Below are positions 1 through 8,074 of a stretch of 64,000 nucleotides of DNA, in pieces. Where the stretch lies: the NCBI RefSeq assembly GCF_022811725.1, contig NZ_CP094527.1, positions 7,688,001 through 7,752,000 on the forward strand, written 5' to 3'. The translations under genes and the position numbers were made by a program. Numbering within the stretch: the first letter of the stretch is position 1; every line of letters starts with the position of its first letter. The notes below the pieces were generated by a model that saw only the letters and a list, made by a program, of their open reading frames with translations, did not search any database and had not been told where the DNA came from. The stretch is from Mucilaginibacter sp. SMC90 (lineage in GTDB: Bacteria; Bacteroidota; Bacteroidia; Sphingobacteriales; Sphingobacteriaceae).

Positions 1-117
1 CAGCTGTTTAATTTGTTGTGATAGCGTACTTTGTGTAATAAACACCGCCGCTGCCGCCTCGGTAAAATTCATCGTTTCGGCAGCTTTAACAAAGTATTGC
101 AATTGGCGCAGTTCCAT
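1..117 (-). CDS. LysR-family transcriptional regulator, N-terminus only (partial)
   Basis: A reading frame on the minus strand starts at ATG 117-115 and runs off the left edge, giving 39 residues that begin MELRQLQYFVKAAE and continue with AAAAVFITQSTLSQQIKQL. This is the classic winged helix-turn-helix opening of LysR-type regulators (first helix, then the recognition helix with S-x-L-S-Q-Q-I). The gene is divergent from the MFS exporter at 261, the usual arrangement when a LysR protein controls its neighbour, so it may regulate that exporter (inference). The effector-binding domain lies outside the window. Confidence 0.85.
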   Translation of the reverse strand, partial: MELRQLQYFVKAAETMNFTEAAAAVFITQSTLSQQIKQL

Positions 118-260
118 AATCAATCGTTTTTACCTATCAATTCTATTAAAACAATCTATTTTACAAATGTATCAATATGGGCGATATTTGCATTATAAAA
201 CAATTCAATAGTCTTGCATTAAGTACTCCCCTGAATTTGCTTTTGTTATGAATTGAACAA

Positions 261-1499
261 ATGAATGTGTTTCGCTCTTTAAAGTACCGTAATTTTAAGC
301 TGTTTTTTTACGGTCAGTCAATATCCCTCATTGGCACATGGATGCAAAAAACAGCAGTGAGCTGGCTGGTTTACCGCCTCACCGGTTCGGCGCTGTTGTT
401 AGGAATTGTAAGTTTCGTGAGCCTGATCCCCTCCCTGATATTAGCCCCATATGCAGGCAGTATTGTTGACAGGCATAACCGTTACCGTATTTTAGTTATT
501 ACCCAGCTGGTATCTATGCTGCAGGCCGGGGCATTTGCTTTCATGATCTTTTTCAAGATCTATAATATACCTGCAATTATTGGTTTAAGCCTGCTGCAGG
601 GAATTGTAAATGCCTTTGACGTTACCTGCCGCCAATCATTAATGGTGGATATGGTTGATGATAAGGCCGATTTGCCTAATGCCATCGCCCTCAATTCCAC
701 AATGACAAACCTTGCCCGTATTGCGGGCCCTGCTATTGCAGGTATTGTATTGAGCGCCTTTGGTGAGGATGTTTGTTTCTTCGGTAATTTTTTGAGTTAT
801 ATTCCGGTGCTTACTTGTTTATTTATGATGAAACTGGACACTATAGTGCCTGTCCGCTCAGAAAAAAGTATCTGGACAGAGTTACAGGAGGGTTTCAAAT
901 ATGTATCAGGTGACAGCGACCTGAGCAGCATGATCCTGATGCTTACTGCAAGCAGCCTGTTCGTTATTCCTTTTAACACCCTGATGCCAATCTTTGCAAA
1001 AGATATTTTTAATGGCGATGCCAAAACCTTCAGCTGGTTTGAGAGCGCGGCTGGTTTAGGTTCGGTGATCAGTGCGGTGTATCTGGCCAACTTAAAAACC
1101 AATAAAAACCTGGTGAAGATCATGTCAATAGCCAGTCTTATCTTCGGCACCAGTGTGCTGATGGTAGCTTATGCTGGCAAACTACCATTTGCCTTAGTAT
1201 TTATGGTATTTACCGGTGTGGGCATGATGGCGCAAACATCAGCTATTAATACTTACATCCAAACCCATGCAATCCCGGCCATGAGGGCAAGGGCTATCAG
1301 CTACTATGTGATGGCCTACCAGGGCATGATCCCGGTAGGCAGCTTGATGGCCGGATGGTTAGCCAATGAGCTTGGCCCGCGTAAAGCTGTTTGTATTGAG
1401 GGTATTATCGGAGTATTAGCAACTGCCTTATTTGTGTTGTATAAAAGAAAACAGGCAGCCGGTGAAAGCGTTGATGGCAAAGCAGTACTGGCTAAGTAA
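261..1499 (+). CDS. MFS transporter (MFS_3 / EntS-like exporter)
   Basis: A 412-residue inner-membrane major facilitator protein. The N-terminus MNVFRSLKYRNFKLFF followed by a run of hydrophobic helices matches the MFS_3 group (EntS-like exporters). The loop motif GSIVDRHNR (residues 66-74) is the conserved MFS motif A between helices 2 and 3. The length fits a 12-helix transporter and the C-terminus is short and charged. A TGAATTTG sequence at about 231-238 resembles the Bacteroidota -7 box. It is divergent from a LysR gene that probably regulates it. The substrate cannot be read from sequence; siderophores, drugs or other small molecules are all possible. Confidence 0.85.
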   Translation: MNVFRSLKYRNFKLFFYGQSISLIGTWMQKTAVSWLVYRLTGSALLLGIVSFVSLIPSLILAPYAGSIVDRHNRYRILVITQLVSMLQAGAFAFMIFFKIYNIPAIIGLSLLQGIVNAFDVTCRQSLMVDMVDDKADLPNAIALNSTMTNLARIAGPAIAGIVLSAFGEDVCFFGNFLSYIPVLTCLFMMKLDTIVPVRSEKSIWTELQEGFKYVSGDSDLSSMILMLTASSLFVIPFNTLMPIFAKDIFNGDAKTFSWFESAAGLGSVISAVYLANLKTNKNLVKIMSIASLIFGTSVLMVAYAGKLPFALVFMVFTGVGMMAQTSAINTYIQTHAIPAMRARAISYYVMAYQGMIPVGSLMAGWLANELGPRKAVCIEGIIGVLATALFVLYKRKQAAGESVDGKAVLAK

Positions 1500-1520
1500 A
1501 ATTATATCGTCTACCTATAT

Positions 1521-1562
1521 AAATTCAGAAGCCCTTTCCGTTTGGAGAGGGCTTCTGAATTT
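1521..1562. terminator. Long inverted repeat between convergent genes (bidirectional terminator)
   Basis: A 15-base arm AAATTCAGAAGCCCT (1521-1535) is matched by AGGGCTTCTGAATTT (1548-1562) around a 12-base loop. It lies just after the MFS stop and before the convergent oxygenase gene. There is no clean U-tract on either side, so efficiency is uncertain. Confidence 0.65.
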
Positions 1563-1570
1563 ATGAAGAT

Positions 1571-1676
1571 GTCATTGCGAGGAGCGAAACGGGAATGAGT
1601 TTGGGAGCTACGCGGCAATCGCATACTTTACAGGGCAGACAAGCTTCCGTGCGATTGCTTCGTATCTCGCAATGAC
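1571..1676. repeat. Dispersed palindromic repeat, GTCATTGCGAG family, copy 1
   Basis: This 106-bp intergenic element begins GTCATTGCGAGGAGCGAAAC and ends in CTCGCAATGAC, an 11-base terminal inverted repeat. Inside are GCGGCAATCGC and the inverted GCGATTGC. Two more copies occur at 11720 and 16693. The structure is REP/MITE-like, with no coding capacity. Confidence 0.8.
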
Positions 1677-1690
1677 GCTTTTTTAATTAT

Positions 1691-2653
1691 TTACATTTTT
1701 AAACCAATCTCTCTCAAACGTTCATCCAAATATTCGCCTGCAGTAATATCGGTATATGATTTAGGATGCTGGTCATCGATACATGAATCAAGACTGGTAA
1801 GGTCCATATCCGATTTGGGATGCAGGAAAAACGGCACCGAGAAACGGGAAAACTTCATCAGCTCGCGTGGAGGGTTCACTACGCGGTGAGTGGTGGATTT
1901 TAGTTTATTGTTGGTTAAACGCTGCAGCATATCGCCAACGTTAACTACCAGGTCTTCACCGTAAGCTTTAACCGGGAACCAGGTATTATCGCGGGTCAAC
2001 AATTCAAGCCCGTCGGCACTGGCACCTATTAATAAAGTAATGAGATTAATATCTTCATGGGCACCGGCACGTACAGCATCATCAGGTACCGAGTCAGGAT
2101 CCAGTATCGGGAAGTAATGCAGGTTACGCAGGATAGAGTTTCCGTTGTGTACTTTATCATCAAAATAATTCTCAGGCAATTCAAGATAAACAGCTATGGC
2201 GCGCAGCAAATGCTTGCCCGCGGCCTCCAGCTTTTTATAAACCTCAATAGTAGTTGGGTTAAACTCCGATAGCTCATTAACCTGTATATTTTCGGGATAT
2301 TGGGCTTTCAGCACATCATCGTCTGTTACGGTTTGGCCAATCTGCCAAAACTCTTTCAGGTCGGGGGTTTTAAAGCCTTTGGCCGTTTCCTTACCTTTAC
2401 CTGTGTAACCACGCTGGCCAGCCAATCCAGGAATTTCATATTGCTGTTTTACAGCATCGGGCAAGGCAAACAGGGCTTTAACCTGCTCATAAAGTTTATC
2501 TATCAGCTCTTTGCTTAAACCGTGGTTAGTGATGGTAACAAACCCGGTTTCGTTAAAAGCTTTACCGATATCGTTCGAAAATTGCTTACGTTCTTCGGCG
2601 GTGCCGTTTATATAGGTATTCAGATCCAGGCGTGGAATATTTACTGTGCTCAT
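1691..2653 (-). CDS. 2-oxoglutarate/Fe(II)-dependent oxygenase (isopenicillin N synthase family)
   Basis: A 320-residue cytosolic non-heme iron oxygenase. The DIOX N-terminal part (residues 1-130, with TNHGLS at 42-47) is followed by the 2OG-Fe(II) core. Visible iron ligands are H199 and D201 in GAHEDIN and H256 in STTHRVVNP; R270-x-S272 is the 2-oxoglutarate carboxylate clamp. Length and motif spacing fit the IPNS/flavonol-synthase-like family, which oxidises small molecules using O2 and 2-oxoglutarate (or oxygen alone in IPNS). The substrate is unknown. It stands alone, convergent with the MFS gene, with a dispersed repeat between them. Confidence 0.87.
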   Translation of the reverse strand: MSTVNIPRLDLNTYINGTAEERKQFSNDIGKAFNETGFVTITNHGLSKELIDKLYEQVKALFALPDAVKQQYEIPGLAGQRGYTGKGKETAKGFKTPDLKEFWQIGQTVTDDDVLKAQYPENIQVNELSEFNPTTIEVYKKLEAAGKHLLRAIAVYLELPENYFDDKVHNGNSILRNLHYFPILDPDSVPDDAVRAGAHEDINLITLLIGASADGLELLTRDNTWFPVKAYGEDLVVNVGDMLQRLTNNKLKSTTHRVVNPPRELMKFSRFSVPFFLHPKSDMDLTSLDSCIDDQHPKSYTDITAGEYLDERLREIGLKM

Positions 2654-2856
2654 AGTTATTGTTTATAAAACAGGTAGCAAAATTATTTAATTTTTAAGCG
2701 CAGTACACAAGATAGCAATAAAATTTTATCCCCATAATTACATTGGCTTAGTTTGTATTAACCCCTTAAAACAATTTTTGCTTTAAACGTTTTATACTTC
2801 TGCCTGTCATATATTTAGCAACAACAAATAAACAGGCCTTTATAAACTATCGTATT

Positions 2857-4545
2857 ATGAAATTCATCAATAAAATATGCGGCATAAGCGTAATAGCATT
2901 TTTGATAATGCTTGCCGCCCCAAACATGAGTAAAGCCCAGGAAGGAGGCTATGTATCCGACCAGGAGTTTTATGACGAACTTGACCCTTACGGCACCTGG
3001 GTAGGCGACCCGCAATACGGTAACGTTTGGGTACCGGATGCTGAAGACAATTTCAGGCCATATGCAACCCGTGGCCACTGGGTAGTAACCGACTATGGTA
3101 ATACCTGGGTATCTGATTACGAATGGGGCTGGGCACCGTTTCACTATGGCCGCTGGCGTTATGACGATTATTATGGATGGGAATGGATTCCGGGACATGA
3201 ATGGGCACCTGCATGGGTAAGCTGGAGGCACGGTGGTGGTTACTATGGCTGGGCACCATTACAGCCTGGTATCAGTATCAATATATCTTTTGGTAACAGC
3301 TATAATGTACCTGACAATTATTGGGTATGTGCCCCGCAGGCTTATATAAACCGGCCAAACATTTACAACTATTATGTACCGCAAACCCGCGTGGTAAACA
3401 TTATCCACCGCACAACTATTATTAACAATACCTATGTTAATAACAACCGTACTTATATAACCGGTCCGCGAATTAACGAGATAAGACAGGTTACCAACAA
3501 TCGGAACGTACGCGTTTATAACATCACCAATGTTAACCGGCCAAATGGCGGCGGCAGGGTAGTTAATAATACAGTGAATATCTATCGCCCTGAAATAAGG
3601 AAAGCGCCTGATGCCAGGCCGGCCAGGGTAGTAAATGCGGCAGCTTATCGTCAGCAAAACCCTAATAACGGAATTGCTAACAGGCAAGCCGGAAATGCAG
3701 CTATTAACCGCAACAATGCTGCCCGTTTAAGGGAAGTAGCCCGTAATGAAAAACCTGACAATAAAGTAGTACAGGTTAACCATGCAGGCCCGGCTGCAAG
3801 GCCAAACCCCGCAAACGGGGCACGCCCTAACCAGCCGAATGCAAGGCCCGGAGATAACCAGGCACAGCGCGAGCAACAGGCTCAACAACGCCAACAGCAA
3901 CAACAAGCGCAAAGGCAACAACAAGCAGATCAAAAAGATCAAAACCAGCGTTCACAACAGCAGCAGGCACAGCGTCAGCAGCAGCAACAACAACGCCAAC
4001 AGCAACAGCGGCCTCAAAACCAACCCGACCAGCAAGCCCAAAGGCAGCAACAACAGCAGGAACGTCAGCAACAGCAACAGGCTCAAAGGCAACAGCAACA
4101 GCAGGAACGTCAGCAACAGCAGCAAGCCCAAAGGCAACAGCAGGAACAGCAGCGTCAGCAACAGCAGCAGGCGCAAAGGCAGCAGCAACAGCAGGAACGT
4201 CAGCAACAGCAGCAAGCTCAAAGGCAACAGCAGGAACAGCAACGTCAGCAACAACAGCAGGCTCAAAGGCAACAGCAACAGCAGGAACGTCAGCAACAGC
4301 AACAAGCTCAAAGGCAACAGCAGGAACAACAACGCCAGCAACAGCAGCAAGCCCAAAGGCAACAGCAGGAACAACAACGCCAGCAACAACAGCAGGCGCA
4401 AAGGCAACAGCAGGAACAGCAACGTCAGCAACAACAGGCGCAGAGACAGCAGCAACAGCAGGAACGTCAGCAACAGCAACAGGCTCAAAGGCAGCAGCAG
4501 GAACAGCAACGTCAGCAACAACAGCACCGCCCCCAAAACAGGTAA
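2857..4545 (+). CDS. Secreted DUF6600-like Tyr/Trp-rich protein with long Gln/Arg repeat tail
   Basis: A 562-residue exported protein. Residues 1-27 form a signal peptide ending SKAQ. Residues about 30-150 are rich in Trp, Tyr and Gly with repeated motifs (YGTWV, YGNVWVP, WGWAPFHYGRW, YYGWEWIPG), the hallmark of the DUF6600/YXWGXW-type family. Residues 150-330 are Asn/Arg/Pro-rich. From about residue 340 the protein is almost only Gln, Arg, Ala and Glu, including eleven near-perfect 15-residue units. Function is unknown; a cell-envelope or extracellular structural role is plausible from the signal peptide and low complexity. Long open frames opposite and alongside the tail are by-products of the repeat and are not genes. 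A hairpin terminator follows at 4568. Confidence 0.8.
   Translation: MKFINKICGISVIAFLIMLAAPNMSKAQEGGYVSDQEFYDELDPYGTWVGDPQYGNVWVPDAEDNFRPYATRGHWVVTDYGNTWVSDYEWGWAPFHYGRWRYDDYYGWEWIPGHEWAPAWVSWRHGGGYYGWAPLQPGISINISFGNSYNVPDNYWVCAPQAYINRPNIYNYYVPQTRVVNIIHRTTIINNTYVNNNRTYITGPRINEIRQVTNNRNVRVYNITNVNRPNGGGRVVNNTVNIYRPEIRKAPDARPARVVNAAAYRQQNPNNGIANRQAGNAAINRNNAARLREVARNEKPDNKVVQVNHAGPAARPNPANGARPNQPNARPGDNQAQREQQAQQRQQQQQAQRQQQADQKDQNQRSQQQQAQRQQQQQQRQQQQRPQNQPDQQAQRQQQQQERQQQQQAQRQQQQQERQQQQQAQRQQQEQQRQQQQQAQRQQQQQERQQQQQAQRQQQEQQRQQQQQAQRQQQQQERQQQQQAQRQQQEQQRQQQQQAQRQQQEQQRQQQQQAQRQQQEQQRQQQQAQRQQQQQERQQQQQAQRQQQEQQRQQQQHRPQNR
4036..4524 (+). repeat. Eleven in-frame 45-bp tandem repeats encoding AQRQQQ(Q/E)Q(E/Q)RQQQQQ
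   Basis: The DNA encodes eleven consecutive copies of a 15-residue unit that alternates between AQRQQQQQERQQQQQ and AQRQQQEQQRQQQQQ. Units 9 and 11 are one codon shorter. Third codon positions vary (CAA/CAG, CGT/CGC), so the array is diverged at DNA level but kept at protein level. The 15-residue period with fixed charged positions would suit an extended helix or coiled coil. Confidence 0.9.
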
Positions 4546-4567
4546 ATAAATTATAACTGCTACAATA

Positions 4568-4605
4568 AACAGCACGTATAAAGCATTATATACGTGCTGT
4601 TTTTA
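4568..4605 (+). terminator. Intrinsic terminator after the DUF6600-like gene
   Basis: The arms AACAGCACGTATA and TATACGTGCTGTT enclose a short loop and are followed by a T-run (TTTTTA), 23 bases after the stop codon. Confidence 0.85.
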
Positions 4606-4624
4606 TATAAACGCCCATTAAAAA

Positions 4625-5071
4625 ATGAAGAAAATCCTGCATGCCCAATACTTTATCATCACACTTGTTTTTGCCCTTACTACTGCTGCTAAAGCACAAG
4701 AAGGCCTGAGCAAGCCATCAACCCAGATCAATTTTATCGAAAACTCATGGACCGACGCTCTTAAACAGGCCGCCCGGCAAAACAAATATATTTTTGTTGA
4801 TGCCTATGCCAGTTGGTGCGGCCCCTGCAAAATGCTTAAGGCCACTACATTTAAAAACAATAAGGTAGCCGATTTTTATAACGATAATTTTGTGAACGTG
4901 GCCATTGATATGGAAAAAGGACAAGGGCCGGCACTGGCTGCAGAATGGGGATTGCAGGCCTACCCCACCATGATCATATTTACCAGTAAAGGCAAACCCG
5001 TTTCAGGAACTGTAGGTTACATCAGACCAAACGACCTGATCAAATTTGGTAAGCAAGCCTTGAATAAATAG
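4625..5071 (+). CDS. Exported thioredoxin-fold protein (WCGPC)
   Basis: A 148-residue protein with a signal peptide (residues 1-24, ending AAKAQ) and one thioredoxin-like domain. The active site is W64-C65-G66-P67-C68 and the cis-proline is P114 in AYPTMI. It should work in the periplasm as a thiol-disulfide oxidoreductase. The short N-terminal helix SWTDALKQAARQNKYIFVDAYASW is typical of the Thioredoxin_7/DUF255-like group in Bacteroidota. It follows the DUF6600-like gene but is separated from it by a terminator, so it probably has its own promoter. The redox partner is unknown. Confidence 0.85.
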   Translation: MKKILHAQYFIITLVFALTTAAKAQEGLSKPSTQINFIENSWTDALKQAARQNKYIFVDAYASWCGPCKMLKATTFKNNKVADFYNDNFVNVAIDMEKGQGPALAAEWGLQAYPTMIIFTSKGKPVSGTVGYIRPNDLIKFGKQALNK

Positions 5072-5087
5072 TTAAACTTTCAGGCAT

Positions 5088-5120
5088 AAAAAAACCGGCA
5101 CTATAAGTAACCGGTTTTTT
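5088..5120. terminator. Bidirectional terminator between thioredoxin and ferritin-like genes
   Basis: AAAAAACCGG and CCGGTTTTTT form the arms around a short loop. A-run and T-run on opposite sides allow it to serve both the plus-strand thioredoxin gene and the convergent minus-strand ferritin-like gene. Confidence 0.85.
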
Positions 5121-5141
5121 TAACTCAATTAATACCTTTAT

Positions 5142-5987
5142 TTAGCTGTAGATAAAAGTACCTACTAATAAGGCTAACACCTGGTCCATAGATAAAGGCT
5201 CATCAAAAGCAGCGGTAGCTACCGCAACAGATGTAGTAGAGCCAGACACGCTTGGCAATGTGGTAACATTAACCGGCCCCTGGGTAACATTCTGTTCGCC
5301 ATCATAATTGCCGTTAACTTGTGACACACCCGTATCATTGCCTAAAGTAGCCGTACTGGTGATCCACGGAGAAACACCCAGCAACTGGCGGATAGCCGAT
5401 GCGTGGCGGGCTTCAACCGCGTGGATAGATAAAGCTGCGGTTAAAATATCCTTGTTGCCCAGCAAATTAGGAGCCTGGCCTTTATAAGCACGTACACCGG
5501 TATCTTCAAAAGCTAATGCTACCTTCAAAAACAAGTTATAATTGCTAAACAAACCTTTAAACGGGCCATTCCCTGTACCGCCGCCTGCAGTAAAATCAAA
5601 CTTAGGCGAAGCAACCGGTGTACCGCCCGAAGCTGTGATAGCTGTTTTCAGGAAGGCTACGTGCTGGTTCTCGTCGTCTTTTACGGTGTTGATGTAAGAA
5701 GCACCTGCCGCAGGGATCAATCCTGCCGAAGCAGCACCCGTATTATAAAATGATGATTCAAGGTATTCGAGCGTTAAAGCATAGTTTAAAACCTCAACCA
5801 CGGTTGGGGCCGCTGCTGCGCCGTATGCTTTTTTCAGCATGGTACCCATTGCAAACGGCACAGCAGCCAGAGCTACTTTTGAGCCGAAGCTGGTTATATT
5901 TTTGATGGCTGCGCGACGCGGGTTAAGCCTGTCGTTCAGTTCCGGATCAAATTTTTCTATTTCGTCTATTATATTAAATAAATTCAT
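5142..5987 (-). CDS. Ferritin-like domain protein (Ferritin_2 / desiccation-related type) A
   Basis: A 281-residue protein with a four-helix ferritin-like core. Candidate di-iron or structural ligands repeat in the expected order: E74 in LTLEYLES, E106-x-x-H109 in DENQH, E161 in AFEDTG and E192-x-x-H195 in VEARH. An N-terminal segment (residues 35-60, VALAAVPFAMGTMLKKAYGAAAA) is hydrophobic and may be a Tat-like or membrane-targeting region, although no twin-arginine motif of the usual form precedes it (only RR at 24-25). The C-terminal 80 residues are Thr/Ser/Val-rich. It is 12 bases downstream of ferritin-like gene B and clearly co-transcribed. Such tandem pairs are common in Bacteroidota; their biochemical role is not established. 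Confidence 0.8.
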   Translation of the reverse strand: MNLFNIIDEIEKFDPELNDRLNPRRAAIKNITSFGSKVALAAVPFAMGTMLKKAYGAAAAPTVVEVLNYALTLEYLESSFYNTGAASAGLIPAAGASYINTVKDDENQHVAFLKTAITASGGTPVASPKFDFTAGGGTGNGPFKGLFSNYNLFLKVALAFEDTGVRAYKGQAPNLLGNKDILTAALSIHAVEARHASAIRQLLGVSPWITSTATLGNDTGVSQVNGNYDGEQNVTQGPVNVTTLPSVSGSTTSVAVATAAFDEPLSMDQVLALLVGTFIYS

Positions 5988-5999
5988 GGCGATGTTGGG

Positions 6000-6692
6000 T
6001 TAAGCTACGTAACTGTAATTAGATGCACTCACTTTGGTTTTAAGGTAGGTGTTTGCAATAGGCAATACCTCGGCAATAGTTGCCGTTTTGTTTAAACCGT
6101 TGCTATCAACCTGGTCGTCGGCTGCAAATGAGCCTGCAACAAGCATATTGCTGATCAGTGCTGCATGCCTTGCCTCAACCGATACAATTTTACCTGCAAT
6201 GGTTAAATAGCCAGGGTCCTGGATCAGGTAGCCCGCGCCGTCATAAGCTTTAACGCCGGTATCTTCAAATGCTTTGGCTGCGCCAAGTACTGCGGCTTTT
6301 TTGGTAAAGTCAATAGTACTGAAATCAACAGTAAGGGCCGGAATTGCGTTACCGCCCAAAGCGGCTTTGAAAAATTCACGGTGAAGCACTTCGTGATCGC
6401 GGATGCTTGTGAAAAGCGCCTTCTCGTCAGATGTCATACCAGCGTATGGATTGCTAACTACCTGGATGTAAAATGCCGCTTCCAGTTGCTCAAGGGCGTA
6501 AGCGTAGTTCAGGATAGCAAGGTCACCTTTAGCACCGATATCAATGCCTCCCCCAACATTTATCTTATGATCTTTGTGGCAAGCCGCTGTAGCTAAAAGG
6601 CCGGCAGATGCTACGCCTAAGCCTGCATAGCGTAAAAATGACCGCCTGGCCATATTTGCCCCGCCTATGCTTTCTTGTTCAGATGTTTTCAT
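6000..6692 (-). CDS. Ferritin-like domain protein B with Tat signal and lipobox
   Basis: A 230-residue protein starting at ATG 6692; the frame is open 22 codons further upstream, but that extension is not signal-like, whereas MKTSEQE leads straight into a Tat signal. RRSFLR (16-21) is a twin-arginine motif, followed by a hydrophobic stretch and a lipobox-like TAAC ending at C38, so the protein is probably exported folded and lipid-anchored. The ferritin-like core shows E68, E101-x-x-H104, E143 and E173-x-x-H176, the same pattern as gene A. Export through Tat fits a cofactor loaded in the cytoplasm. It is the first gene of the pair; the sRNA array lies 170 bases upstream. Confidence 0.82.
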   Translation of the reverse strand: MKTSEQESIGGANMARRSFLRYAGLGVASAGLLATAACHKDHKINVGGGIDIGAKGDLAILNYAYALEQLEAAFYIQVVSNPYAGMTSDEKALFTSIRDHEVLHREFFKAALGGNAIPALTVDFSTIDFTKKAAVLGAAKAFEDTGVKAYDGAGYLIQDPGYLTIAGKIVSVEARHAALISNMLVAGSFAADDQVDSNGLNKTATIAEVLPIANTYLKTKVSASNYSYVA

Positions 6693-6865
6693 AAAGTTCG
6701 ATTTTTTTAATTTATAATTAGTTGTTCTGTAGATGGATATACGCCTGTAACAACACAACAGATTTTAATTAGTTGATAATTAATCTACTCTTAATTAGAG
6801 TGTTTAACTTTCAGTAAAAACCAGGACTATTATTTCAGTGAAAATATTTTTAAAATGAGGGGAAC

Positions 6866-7065
6866 AAAAAAGGCCGAAAAACTCTCGCAGTTTTTCGGCC
6901 CTACATCTACCTATGAAAACAACCCTATGAGAAGGGTATTAATACTTATCCAAACCGGGTGCCAAATCATAAAAGTGGCCTCAAAGTGCTATAAACAAGC
7001 TTTTTAATGCTGTTATACCTTTTATATGTGGAAACTAATCCCAAAACCGGGGATTATAAGCTACT
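6866..7065 (-). ncRNA. Tandem structured RNA unit 1 with intrinsic terminator
   Basis: This is the first (terminator-proximal) copy of a unit repeated four times on the minus strand. At its 3' end the hairpin GGCCGAAAAACT-gcgag-AGTTTTTCGGCC (6872-6900, perfect 12 bp) is followed on the minus strand by TTTTTT. Before it come the invariant linker CATAGGTAGATGTAGGG, a small CCCT/AGGG hairpin (6921-6936), a conserved GGTTTGGATA segment and, farther 5', an AATCCC/GGGATT hairpin (7037-7055). The 5' end is a guess from where similarity fades. Confidence 0.6.
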
Positions 7066-7128
7066 GATCGTTAAATATTCTTAATTAAAAGGCAACGAAA
7101 CAAAAGAGTTATTAAATTTTCGTTAAAT

Positions 7129-7330
7129 AAAAAAGGCCGGACAACTCTCGCAGTTATTCCGGCCCTACATCTACCTATGAAAAACAACCCTTTGAGAAGG
7201 GTATTAAGCTTTATTCAAACCTGATGCCAATCGTCAAAAACGAGTTTAATTGCCTAATTGGCAGGTTTTTAATACAAAATCAATCCTCAATGTGTAGAAA
7301 TGACACCCTTAAGCGGGAATTAATTTCCCA
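7129..7330 (-). ncRNA. Tandem structured RNA unit 2 with intrinsic terminator
   Basis: The second copy. Its terminator stem (7135-7164) reads, as minus-strand RNA, GGCCGGAAUAACU-gcgag-AGUUGUCCGGCC, with one bulge and one U-G wobble, then a U-run. The U-G pair would be a C/A mismatch on the other strand, supporting minus-strand transcription. The linker CATAGGTAGATGTAGGG and the CCCTTctcAAAGGG hairpin match copy 4 exactly. The 5' boundary is uncertain. Confidence 0.6.
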
Positions 7331-7387
7331 ATGGTTAATTTTTGGCAGGCATGTTATTAATTATCAGGCAATATAAACCATCGTAAT

Positions 7388-7592
7388 AAAAAAGGCCGGA
7401 CAACTCTCGCAGTTGGTCCGGCCCTACATCTACCTATGAAAAACAGCCCTTTTTAGTAAGGGTATCATCTATAATTCAAACAGGATGCCATAATAAAAAA
7501 TGCTGTTATTTATTCAAAAACAAGCTTTTATAGCCGCATGAAAGATCCAGTGTGTAAATACTTTCCTTAAAGAGTGGCATTATTTTCCCAAC
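7388..7592 (-). ncRNA. Tandem structured RNA unit 3 with intrinsic terminator
   Basis: The third copy. The terminator stem (7394-7423) reads GGCCGGACCAACU-gcgag-AGUUGUCCGGCC with one bulged C and a following U-run. The small hairpin is CCCTTactaaaAAGGG, keeping the stem with a different, longer loop. The linker CATAGGTAGATGTAGGG is unchanged. It shares TTTACACA, AAAAGCTTGTTTTT and GGCATCCTGTTTGAAT with the other copies. The 5' boundary is uncertain. Confidence 0.6.
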
Positions 7593-7788
7593 AGTTAAAA
7601 CTTTAACAGCAAAAAACGGATACGGATGCTGCAGCTAACATACTTTTAAAAATAATTTGAAAGCTGGCGCGGAAGATTATAAGTATAAGCCTTACCGAAG
7701 ATACAGGTGCATAGGTTTAACTCGGCAAGCTTCACTAAAATTCTCTTTGGGGAGTGATACTGGAGGACGGCAATAAATATTAAAAAAT

Positions 7789-7988
7789 AAAAAAGGTCGA
7801 AACACTCTCGCAGTATTTCGACCCTACATCTACCTATGAAAAACAACCCTTTGAGAAGGGTAATAACATATATTCAAACGAAATGCCAAATGATAAAATT
7901 GCACTTATCAGCCTAAAAAACAGCTTTTTAATATTTCCTAAATGTTAAACTGTAGAAATTTTCCCCAAACAAGGGTGCGATTTCCACA
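7789..7988 (-). ncRNA. Tandem structured RNA unit 4 with intrinsic terminator
   Basis: The most 5' copy of the array. The terminator stem (7795-7823) reads GGUCGAAAUACU-gcgag-AGUGUUUCGACC: the outer GGCC/GGCC of copies 1-3 has become GGUC/GACC, a compensatory change, and an inner U-G wobble is again only pairable as minus-strand RNA. The conserved linker and CCCTTctcAAAGGG hairpin are present. The 5' region has a CCC...GGGG hairpin (about 7963-7978). No gene overlaps it convincingly; a 66-codon minus-strand frame across this copy is not supported. Confidence 0.6.
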
Positions 7989-8074
7989 TCTTGAGAAATG
8001 CATATAAATTCAAACAATTTTGCCTATTAAATATTAAATAAGAAACTATCCCCTTTAAACTTTGTTACCCAATT

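Noticed and set aside
1509..1518. TCTACCTAT after the MFS gene as target of the RNA-array linker
   Set aside because: Only nine bases match the complement of the linker; a match of this size is expected by chance in 64 kb.
3727..4575. Long open frames on the minus strand and in the second plus frame over the Gln-rich tail
   Set aside because: They arise because repeated CAA/CAG codons leave other frames free of stops. Translations are Leu-rich or Asn/Ser-rich low-complexity, with no start signals.
7170..7216. Possible leader peptides on the plus strand (ATGAAAAACAACCC...) in each RNA unit
   Set aside because: The frame is not conserved: copy 1 and copy 3 stop after 5 and 6 codons and copy 4 runs on. 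Terminator direction and wobble pairs favour the minus strand.
7646..7846. 66-codon minus-strand frame overlapping RNA unit 4
   Set aside because: It crosses the terminator hairpin and has no counterpart in the other copies.
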